This document shows positions 55,416 to 64,000 of a stretch of DNA of 64,000 nt, piece by piece. The position numbers were made by a program, and so were the translations under genes. The DNA comes from Chiua virens (lineage: Eukaryota > Basidiomycota > Agaricomycetes > Boletales > Boletaceae), in contig JAHNUO010000033.1 of the NCBI GenBank assembly GCA_019787685.1, positions 62,001-126,000 of the forward strand, written 5' to 3'. Every line of letters begins with the position of its first letter. The first letter of the stretch is position 1. The notes beneath the pieces were generated by a model. That model was not told the DNA's origin. It saw only the letters and a program-made list of their open reading frames with translations, and did not search any database.

Positions 55416-55423
55416 TCTGCCAC

Positions 55424-56015
55424 CCTTACTGTTATCCTGTCCCTTGGTTCACTGGGCACCTCCATTCTGGGATGACCATTCAGAACTCACTTGCCAAAAG
55501 TGGTCCTGGTGAACAGGCCAACAGATGGCACAGAATGCTCTCATGCAAGTAAACCCTTCCTTCAGATTGTTCTCAAGGATCATATCTAGTGATATACAGA
55601 GGATCCACAGTCACAGTCAGTGCTCACTCAAGCTGAGGCAGTCAGTACTGTGCCCTAGGAAGTACGTGGTGATTGAATCCTCTTTCATCCAGTGCACTGA
55701 AGAAGAGATGAAGTCTGTTGAAGTGCATGGTATCTTTCACCTGTTTTGACCTTCACCTATCATTCTCGCTGACACAACACATAGGTCCTTGGCAGAGAAC
55801 AAAAGACAGTCTCCAATAAGGTTACCTATAATCTTGTCAAGTTGATGTGGTTTGTTTTTGATGTCTAGTCTGCCAACTCTTCACTGAACATCATTATAGG
55901 GAATAGGTATTCCCACTGCTCACATAGCACTTTTCTGTGCCCCATTGTCACCCAATCCCAATCCCGATCTGTCTGCTTGTGCGAACTCATCCAGATTGCT
56001 GTATCTGTGCTCATT
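55424..56015. other. Gene-free block with repeat-derived flank
   Basis: gggaataggtattcccactg (55.90 kb) and cattgtcacccaatcccaat (55.94 kb) recur at 56.52 and 57.06 kb, so this flank belongs to the duplicated region around the inverted repeats. No coding. Confidence 0.5.
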
Positions 56016-56518
56016 GAAGGTAATAAATCCCGGCTGTAGTGCAATACTCAGGGGGATTGAAAGAAAAGAAAAGAGAGTGAAGGAATGTGATTCCATTCAA
56101 CCCAGGGACAATGCTGAGTTGGTAAATGACAAGAAATGCTTTTTTAAGTAGTCTGAGATGAATCTGGGGCGAATCTGGATTAAAATGGATAGAAAAGCAG
56201 ACACAGCAGTCTGATCTGGATCGAGAAAATACAAGGAGAGTGAGAGAAAATGTATGTCGACCGAAAACAATGTGAGTCAGATGTGCATGGGCAAAAGCTA
56301 CTGTATTTTGTCAATACAGTGAATTTTATAGTCCTCGGGAATACCCTCCGACTCATCCTAAGTAAGGATAATAATAAAAAGAAGGTTTTTGTATGGTATA
56401 AAGTTTGAGGGGCACCTGAATGTCCCTGCAAGGGCTGCGTGACATGGTCTAGCCAATGCTACATAAGTATGAATAAGGAGCATTAAAAATAAAATAAAAG
56501 AGTCTGAGACAAAACAAT
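56016..56518 (-). repeat. ~500-bp unknown repeat, copy 1 (inverted)
   Basis: Inverted relative to 57135-57633. Landmarks in plus order: gaaggtaataaatcccggct, ggattgaaagaaaagaaaag, the hairpin actgtattttgtcaatacagt (56.31 kb), ggataataataaaaagaagg, and ending agagtctgagacaaaac. Neither TIRs nor a pol III promoter were found. Confidence 0.75.
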
Positions 56519-56574
56519 GTAGGGAATAGGTATTCCCTGTGCTTGCATAGCACTTTTCCACACCCTGTTGTAGA

Positions 56575-57060
56575 AACCTAATTATAGGTGATATGAAGAA
56601 AGGTGGGGCGATAAGTTCGTCCCAAGGGGGGTTGTATTTGAAGGAATGAAGGATTTGGGTTTGTCTAAGAGTCCTAGAGGCTGCTGAATAATCTGGAATG
56701 AAAAGCGGTCAATGTAAAAGTATCCTAAGTAAGTGTACAGGATCGATGTAGGCTGAGTATTTAAGAAGGAGTGTCAAACCTTGTAGATAACAAAGGAAAT
56801 AAAGGTGTTAGGATAGTAATGACCTTAATAAGGCCAAATCGAATAGAACAAGTCAAATCAGATGGAGTGGAATATGTACGATGAAACTGGATTGGATTGC
56901 ATTGAACTCAGATTGGATTTGGATGGATTTGGATGATCTGTAAACGCTAGGAATGAACCCGGGCTGGCATGAAGTCGATGGTGGATGAGATGGAAGGTAA
57001 TAGGACATGATGAAGACTGAGGAAAGGGTATCCTACAACTGTAAGGAGTATCTAACTCCT
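56575..57060. other. Spacer between the two inverted copies
   Basis: No gene. Weak self-similar tracts such as ggattggatttggatggatt (about 56.9 kb). Confidence 0.5.
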
Positions 57061-57134
57061 ACACCATTGTCACCCAATCCCAATCCCAATCTGTCTGCCT
57101 GTGTGAACTCATCCGGATTGCTGTATCCACACTT

Positions 57135-57633
57135 TTTTTGCCTCAGACTCTTTTATTTTATTTGTAATGCTCCTTATTCATACTTAGCATTGGCTAGACC
57201 ATGTCATGCAGCCCTTGCAGGGACATTCAGGTGCCCCTCAAACTTTATACTGTATGAAAACCTTCTTTTTATTATTATCCTTACTTAGGACGAGTCTGAG
57301 GGTATTCCTGAGGACTATAAAATTCACTGTATTGACAAAATACAGTAGCTTTGCCCATGTGCATCTGTCTCACATCGTTTTTGGTCAATGTACATTTTCT
57401 CTTGCTCTCCTCATATTTTCTCAATCCAGATCAGACTGCCATGTCCACTTTTCTATCTGTTTTAATCTGGATTCACCCCGGATTCATCTCGGACTACTTA
57501 AAAAACCATTTCTTGTCGTTCACCAACTCAGTGTTGTCCCTGGGTCAAACGGAATCGCATTTTTTCACTCTCTTTTCTTTTCTTTCAATCCCCCTGAGTA
57601 TTGCACTACAGCCAGGATTTATTACCTTCATCA
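57135..57633 (+). repeat. ~500-bp unknown repeat, copy 2
   Basis: Starts ttttttgcctcagactcttt and ends caggatttattaccttc; reverse complement of copy 1, with perhaps 85 percent identity by eye. It has TATAAAA-like ctataaaattc next to the hairpin actgtattgacaaaatacagt. The T-run at the left could be a reversed A-tail, pointing to a retroposon. Confidence 0.75.
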
Positions 57634-57784
57634 TGTGTCAGATAAGACTTTAATGTCATTTCCAGACACAAGCACAAGACTGATTTCTTCCAGCTGATCC
57701 TAAGATAACTCTCGAGAAACTCAAAGCAAAGGGTTACATTCTTGGAGAGGATGCCTGATTGTGAGGAACCTTGTTCTTCGAAAC

Positions 57785-58520
57785 AGTTGCTGGTGTGCCT
57801 GGTTTGGTTGTAGCCATGCTCGACTTATGGTAGATTGCTGACCTTGTGGTCTCATTTTAGAATACTAATCACCACTTCTGGTGACCTGATTCCAGGTAGA
57901 TCAAAGGTGCATTTTTCAATATGCTTTGTAAGTACACCTCATGGCCTTGTTGCATCCTCTCATGGCTATTTGCAGTCCTTGTCTATATGGCCTCTCACAG
58001 ATTCATGGGGGTATTTAATAGGTGCTATTTGCATGGGACAACTCTCTGCTTGTCTGACCTGTCTGGCAGGACACAATGCATAGAGGAGATCAAAGCTAGC
58101 CACCTCCAAAGGTGACATGGCCGGTTGGCGATTGCCATCAAGTATTGGAGACTTGCACTGGATGCCAAGCTCCTCAACCCCATATATGCTGTCCGCAATG
58201 ACAAGTCAACATACTAATTTGTTAACTACAGCTTGGCCAATTTTAACCCCACCAAAGATATGAACCGGTTTGCATTCCATGACCGGATACATTCATCATG
58301 TAAAGCTAGGGTGAATATCTCTGTTCTAAGTATTGGATCACAGACATTGATGCAGTTGTACAGGTTTGAGAGATTTGATGTGAAGCAGTTTGTCCAGGAG
58401 TTGTATGACATCTGTTCCCACTGCAAGACAAGTGAATTGGATATGACACCCCTGCAACACATGACAGGTAATGCCAATGACTCAGATTTCTTTGATGGTT
58501 CTCTTACACTTCTGCAGTGA
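57785..58520 (+). pseudogene. Duplicated gene relic, copy B (unknown function)
   Basis: Related to 45905-46690. Best frame near 58.08-58.52 kb reads LLNPIYAVRNDKSTY, then LANFNPTKDMNRFAFHDRIH, then VNISVLSIGSQTLMQLYRFE, RFDVKQFVQELYDICSHC, to a TGA at 58520, with single stops in the earlier part. The 95-codon stretch from 58233 is open. Family not recognised; the helical, charged composition is not low-complexity and the copies keep reading-frame similarity, so it derives from a real gene. Confidence 0.55.
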
Positions 58521-61500
58521 ACGATCCTGTATTACAATGCACATGCCTTCTTCCTATGACAAGGTGGCAGAGGACTGGGGCGATGTACCTCACAAAGCCA
58601 TGCACAACAAGTTCTCTACACTGGGGTGTTTATGCCATATAGGTTCTTGTGTGTCAGTATGCCATCAAGAAAGCCATATGATCACCTGTTTCCTTGGTCA
58701 GGTGGCTTTGGGCATTGCATATAGTACATGTATGACATTGGATGCTTGAGGGTCATTTCTGATATACTGTGCATAGTCCAGAAAGATATAGCACAGAAGC
58801 TTCACGATGGTTGGTATTGGTACATTGTTTTGAAGAGAAAAGATTGAACAAGGTTCACATTTTCTTTCTTTATAGGAAGAGAAATGTCGATATGGTTCTT
58901 GTGGACATCTGCTCTTGAAGTTTTTGTATGGGTTTGTGCCGCTGACCATGACCTTTACCCTGCTCTGCATAGCCCAATGTTCGATTGTAGCAAGGACCCA
59001 TTCAGGGATGATAATAGATACCATATGGTTGTATTGTGAAGTATGAGTTCTCCAGATTGTGTTGATTCTGCTTATGAGGAGTTGTTAGCAGTTACAAATG
59101 AGACTGATTTCTAAACTACTCAGGCTCCAACTCATTGGAAACTAGAATGAATATCCCCTCAGTATGCCGTGACTCTGCAATGGTTCGGGGGTCTTGTTGC
59201 CCTGAAATCATGATTTTCAGTGGCCTGAAATGCTTCAGTTGGCATTCAAGGTCATTAACCTTATTGTTAAAGTTTGCAAAAATTGGTGGGAATGCTTTGA
59301 TGAGTTGGAGCTGTGAAGGTAAGCTTGTCACTTGTGTGTCAAAGAGTACAAGCATTGATGGTGACTGGGCAATATGCTAAGAGTAGTTCCTTGCCTGCCA
59401 TTATTAGTAATATACGACAAACAGAATAAGAGTCTAGTAGCATTGCATATGCTGCTTAAGATGCTTCAATGATATGAACACTAGGTTGTGGAACTCTGAG
59501 TGAGTTTTCTTATCAATTCTAGGACTTTGTTTGCCACCATTCACAATCATGATGACATTTTGTTCTTATACACCTACTATGATGAATCATTGTATGACTT
59601 GAACCTTATGGTTGAAGGTATATACATTCAGGATTCAACATAACTTTTTTTTTGCTAACTGTCTAAACTACTAGACTTGAAGTCTGATTTAAATCTAGAG
59701 GTTCTTCCACAGCACAATATGACTGAAGTTAGTGAAAAGGGTTACCTCTGCTTGAGGTTTCACCAGCTTCTCAGAGGTGCATCTCAGTCATATTGACAGG
59801 GATTTTGGTGCAACCATCATTTTACAGCTGCTCTCTTAATGCAAATACCAGTGTTCTCCCGTCCTTTGATCACTAGCATACTAGCCTGAATCCTGTTCCA
59901 TGGGTAGCATGACACCTTTTCTAAGTTCTAGGTTCCTGCCAATGTCTCAGGAGTGCCTCTGCATACCAAGTTCTATGACAGTGCAACTTGAAGGCGAATT
60001 CATCTTTCCTCTGTGCCTGGTCCAATACCTTCTAGCTTACTAAGGCCAAGGATGCTGTCTCATGTAACCATATTATATTGACACGTATCTCGACATAATT
60101 ATCAAGTCAAGTGACTCGCTTCAAGTGTTCTCCATCCTTTTCTTGCTAAAACACAAACACCAATCTGAGAGGGACAGATCTAGGTTTGTTCTCCACTAGC
60201 ATACAAGTTAATATCTATATTCTCCATTTTTTTGCTCGCTAAACTAGAAACACCGATTGAAGACATTTATTTCCCACCCGCGTTCAGGCTATATTATATT
60301 ATTATATCTGTGTTCTCTGTCCTTTTCTAGCCCAAATACAAACTACCAACGGGACAGACATAGGTTTTGTTCCTTGTGTGTGCAGGACATTTGCACAGTT
60401 ACTCAATACTTGCTAATCACTTGCTCAGGCATATAAATGCATGGTATCAGCCCTTCAAGAAACCCCCAGAGATCTCTCTTCATTGTCCTAGTGCTCAGTT
60501 TTCCTCATGCCCAGTGAATCTTCAAACCATGGTAGGGCTGACACCAACTTGGAGTTGCCAGCAAGTGTGAGTGTGAACAAATGACTGCATGTAAATGTGC
60601 TGGAATTAGCTCCCAGGAAGTGCCCATATGTGGTGACTTGATCCTGTCACTAATTTTCCTAGAACAACACAAGATCCCCTTGTTCATCACGGTCGCCACT
60701 TCAGCAATGTCATGCATGTGTTCTGCAACATTCAAACCCTAATCACAAATGGCATCACAATAGTTGGTGAATATAAAGGTGAAAACCTGGAGTTGTTAAT
60801 TGCACAGTAAGTCTAGAGCCTTTTCCTCACACTTAACCTAACAGCCTTTCCATTCAGGGAATGCAAGAAGTTTTTGGCCTTCTGTGAGCTAATCTGAATG
60901 GTGCCTGGATTAGATGCCCGAATTATGTAGTCTAGTGAGGAAGAGATTATACTCATTGCTGATTTCATGAGTCTGCTGTACCATTGACATTGTTGACATT
61001 CTGACATGATCTACTTCAGATCCAAAAGGGTTCTAATAGCGCAAGGGCAGATGATACCAAAGGAATGAAGTGCACAATCATTGATTGGATCATGCCCAAA
61101 GGTCAGTCCCTGAATCCTCACATACTGCGAAATGTGAAATCAGGGCATGGCTTCAACCACGAGCACACTGGTGCCCTGCTTTGCCCACCAGGCCTTGATT
61201 GGGTGAATTCCAAGTGAGTGACAAACACGAAGTTGCTTGTAATACCCCCTTACCTGTTTCAGCACGAGAAGCAAGCTGATTAGCAGGCAGATTCAGCCTG
61301 CGGGTAATCAGTGGCCTGTGTTTTTGTATGCAAACTACACTTATGATACAGAGGATCTGTGGAATGGGCTTCTCATTTCGGTACAAGCCCAGGCTACCCT
61401 ACTGGGATTTGTGAGCTTACTCTTTTTAGGCTTACAAACATGTATTCACTCCACCCAGCTTGGTTGACCAAGAACCCAGGGCAACAAGATCAGGCAATGC

Positions 61501-62004
61501 ATGAATTCACAGCATGCAAAGTGTTACAAAGGCTATATCACAACCCAGGTAATAAAACCTGACATACATCTCCCAGATGCAGTTTGTATTGATCTATTGT
61601 ACTCAGGCCCATTTTGCACTGACTTTTACCCAAGTATTCTCATGCACTGATCATGCAATAGATTCTATAATTCTGTTCTTGAACTGCTTGATAACCTTGA
61701 AGGGAAGGAAGAAGTTGACCAGCTTATTACCTGGTGGAACAGGTTGGCATTGTTGATTTTGAGACAGATCCAAAAGCTGATATTAACTGTTTCATAGGCA
61801 GATCTTTCTACTATATGCTGATACTGAATGCCTGCCTTCAAAGAATAGTGCCTTTGCACAAATAAGGCAAAAGCATGTGGAATATAGATTGAGGCTTGCT
61901 GAAGAAGCAGGTCCTATTGCTGGACCATCTTTAGTTATATAGATTGTAGTTTCTATAGTGTCAACTGATAAGTGCTGTTATGTATGTGTCTTGCTGCTGA
62001 TTCT
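58521..62004. other. Gene-free block with diffuse repeats near 60.1-60.4 kb
   Basis: No recognisable family. Around 60.12, 60.21 and 60.31 kb, a degenerate unit ttctccatccttttcttgct...accaatctgagagggacaga...taggtttgttc recurs about every 90-100 bp. Small frames elsewhere have no known motif. Confidence 0.45.
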
Positions 62005-62390
62005 ACCATGCTAGATGTCCCTTGTAATGGCCATCTGTGTGATGTTATCTCAGCACTTCCACCATATTAGGTGTCTCTGGTCATGTCCATCTGTGTGATG
62101 TTTTCTGGGCACTTCTACCATGCTAGATGTTCCTGGTCATGGCCATCTCTGTGATGTTATCTTAGCACTTCTACCACATTGGGTGTCCCTGGTCATGTCC
62201 ATCTGTGTGATGTTTTCTGGGCACTTCTACCATGCTAGATGTCCCTGGTCATGGCCATCTGTGTGATGTTATCTTAGCACTTCCATCACATTGGGTGTCC
62301 CTGGTCATGTCCATTTGTGTGGTGTTTTCTGGGCACTTCTACCATGCTAGATCTCCTTGATCATGTCTATCAGTATGGTGTTTTCTTACT
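62005..62390 (+). repeat. Minisatellite, ~59-bp unit with alternating higher-order pairs
   Basis: About six units. Type A: atgctagatgtccctggtca...ggccatctgtgtgatgttat...cttagcacttcc. Type B: attgggtgtccctggtcatg...tccatctgtgtgatgttttc...tgggcacttc. A and B alternate, so the effective period is about 118 bp. Confidence 0.85.
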
Positions 62391-62789
62391 ATATGTGCCA
62401 TGATTACTGATGATTATATGATTTGTTTAACTGATTTAACTGAATATAGATATTACAAGCTGTAATGAAAGATGTAGTCTGTCATATATACTGCCTTCTC
62501 AGTACACTTATCATAGCTACCAGCAGCTGTAGCCACTAACTACAGATAGGAAGAATTTCAAACAAGTTATATTTGTTCATTTTATAATTGTAAATATATG
62601 AATACCAGTCTTTATCTGATAGTTTCTGTACCATCATTAAAGTTATATCTTTTCTACTTGTGACCAGATGATGGTCTTATCTCATGCTTGCCAACTCTCC
62701 CAGTAGCTATTTTTGTAGATCAATATAGTAGTCATAATTATATCAAATGATACTCTTGCCACCATGTATAATGCTAGATAAAGCTTTGT

Positions 62790-62993
62790 CAAAGTCTCAT
62801 TGATTTCCTGATGCCAAGAGTATAGATTCTTGACTGGACAACTTAGGAATCTTCCTAAGTCCAATCTCGTTCTCTCTGATAACCACTATGCTGACCAGAC
62901 CACTCCTTTGAACTCCACAGTGTGCCACATACCAAGTGGTGGTTGTTTGAGTTATTGCAGCTACGTCAGGTCCTACCCGGAACTACCGTAACA
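62790..62993 (+). repeat. Gypsy LTR, 3' portion
   Basis: gatgccaagagtatagattc ... accaagtggtggttgtttga ... accgtaaca. The 5' part is not clear; upstream sequence diverges. Confidence 0.75.
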
Positions 62994-63024
62994 TAAGAAC
63001 AGGACTCTCTCACAGCCTGCCTTC

Positions 63025-63475
63025 ATGCAGTTAGCTGCCCACCATTTGAAATCTTCAGGACACCCCACTCATCCTGCCATTGCCACCGCTTGGAAACTTT
63101 GGTCATCCAACCCCCCACTCTCTGATCAGTCAGACGAAAACCATGAACCCTTGTCACCATCTTCTGAACCCCAAGAGAACAACTTGGACATCAATGACCA
63201 CCACTCAGTGTCCGCATCACCAAGATAACAGAAGCAGAGCAAAAGCGATGCTTCAAGCAAAACCTCTGTTTCCGATGCCAACAACCAGGTCATTGCACTT
63301 CCTCTTGCCCCATCTTTGTGACAAAAACCCTCACCACCACAGCACCTAAGAAAGTATGAAAGATGAAGCCAAAACCAGAACCCATCCCCACACTTGTCAA
63401 AATCAAAGAAGATGATGATGAGGATGCCATCAGTGTCAACAAGGTGACCACTCCAGTCATGGGTTTTTAAGAAGG
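63025..63475 (+). pseudogene. Gypsy gag, internally deleted
   Basis: Starts MQLAAHHLKSSGHPTHPA at 63025, keeps the SDQSDENHEPLSPSSEPQEN stretch seen in the minus-strand copy, and stops at 63228. The sequence then jumps (the ~700-bp capsid middle is gone) to AEQKRCFKQNLCFRCQQPGH, the CX2CX4HX4C zinc knuckle, with a TGA after APKKV. It ends VTTPVMGF at TAA, matching the other copy. Confidence 0.75.
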
Positions 63476-63484
63476 AAGACCAAT

Positions 63485-63745
63485 TTGACGCCAGTATCTT
63501 CCACTTCTCATCGCCATGTACTAGTAGCTGAACTATCTTCTCAATCTATGCAAATCCCTGTTAGATTAAACACTACTACTATCTCAAAAGACATCGACAC
63601 CCATGCTCTCATTGATTCAGGAGCCGGAATCAACTGCTCAACTGGCATTTCATCCAGAAGAACAAATTTCCAAAAGAACACCTTCTGAAACCTATCCCGG
63701 TTTGGAATGTAGATGCCACCATGAACAAATATTTAGGAGTCACTG
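63485..63745 (+). pseudogene. Gypsy protease start
   Basis: HVLVAELSSQSMQIPVRLN, then ALIDSGAGINC with the D-S-G triad, in the frame one base back from gag. A frameshift after GINC and loss of homology after about 63.74 kb end it. Confidence 0.75.
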
Positions 63746-64000
63746 AAAAATCAAGAGAAAAACAGTACTTCACAAATTGTATAGCCAAAAGAGGTAGGTG
63801 CTCACACAGGTCAGCTATCCTAGTCTCAGCTTTAATCATTGCTAGGGTTTCCACATCTTGAGTGTCCTCTTGCTATGGCAAGAAGCTATAAATAAAGTAA
63901 ACTAAACAGTAAGCAAGTGAGTGTAGATCATCATGGAATGAGAGAGCTGGGAGAAGGTGATGGTGATTGAGTGAATAGTAAAGGCAAAGTGGAAATCAGG
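63746..64000. other. Unassigned window end
   Basis: Purine-rich non-coding sequence after the Gypsy break; nothing recognised. Confidence 0.5.

Larger units (their letters stand above)
62790..63745 (+). mobile_element. Truncated, deleted Gypsy copy (plus strand)
   Basis: LTR 3' part (to 62993, ending aggtcctacccggaactacc...gtaaca), leader, gag start, a jump over the middle of gag, zinc knuckle and protease start. Homology to the complete Gypsy stops after about 63.74 kb. Same family as 46853-54991 but older. Confidence 0.85.

Noticed and set aside
63630..63854. Minus-strand frame of 74 codons
   Set aside because: Antisense to the Gypsy protease fragment.
1..64000. CRISPR arrays, bacterial operons, origins
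   Set aside because: The sequence is fungal; no spaced identical repeats of CRISPR type are present.
1..64000. Telomere or centromere repeats
   Set aside because: No ttaggg arrays. The repeat blocks seen are short and local, so a centromere cannot be claimed.

Overview
The window reads as transposon-dominated, gene-poor chromatin of a filamentous basidiomycete, most likely an agaricomycete. The basis is the mix of elements: a chromodomain Gypsy, a Copia family with short LTRs, a Fot1/pogo element with 61 and 77 nt introns, a Plavaka-type transposase, a Tad1-like LINE, and short intron-rich gene relics. No species can be named from the sequence alone. I found no intact host gene. Most of the sequence is CpG-poor, and the young CpG-rich stretches coincide with transposable elements.

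Layout: 2.4-3.2 kb holds a hAT MITE. 6.0-10.0 kb is a broken LINE on the minus strand (gag-like ORF1 plus endonuclease, reverse transcriptase missing). 10.6-11.0 kb is a decayed 5' piece of 18S rRNA. 12.3-12.8 kb is a repeat and foldback block. 15.35-21.98 kb is a nest of Copia pieces: a minus-strand Copia invaded by a plus-strand solo LTR (TSD gcaat), by a 2.6-kb Fot1/pogo element (TSD TA) inside its 3' LTR, and by an oppositely oriented Copia fragment. 25.0-29.4 kb holds further Copia LTRs, a Copia remnant and a protein-kinase relic. 29.5-30.3 kb is old Gypsy LTR. 31.5-32.2 kb is the C-terminal half of an MFS sugar transporter with recognisable introns. 33.4-37.85 kb is a Plavaka transposase relic split near its start codon by a Gypsy-type solo LTR. 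40.1-40.8 kb is a 5'-truncated LINE tail with a 17-bp TSD. 41.3-41.9 kb has tandem repeats. 43.16-44.73 kb is a nearly intact Tc1 element with ~217-bp TIRs.

46.85-54.99 kb is a complete chromodomain Gypsy (731/730-bp LTRs, TSD gttag) whose pol is one continuous frame broken only by stops. Between pol and the 3' LTR it carries an extra zinc-knuckle ORF with its own TATA-like box. 55.05-55.42 kb is a second hAT MITE. 56.0-57.6 kb holds two inverted copies of an unknown ~500-bp repeat. A ~0.6-0.8 kb duplicated gene relic sits at 45.9-46.7 and 57.8-58.5 kb. 62.0-62.4 kb is a minisatellite, and 62.8-63.7 kb is a deleted plus-strand copy of the same Gypsy family.

The common theme is decay by transitions at CpG. 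The two Gypsy LTRs differ almost only as CG versus TG or CA, the Tc1 TIRs differ only that way, several pol stops look like CGA to TGA, and one pogo splice donor looks lost by CG to CA. This points to cytosine-methylation or RIP-like silencing of the region. The best candidates for something undescribed are the extra Gypsy ORF, the candidate gag-pol frameshift site shared by two Gypsy copies, and the unknown inverted repeat at 56-57.6 kb.
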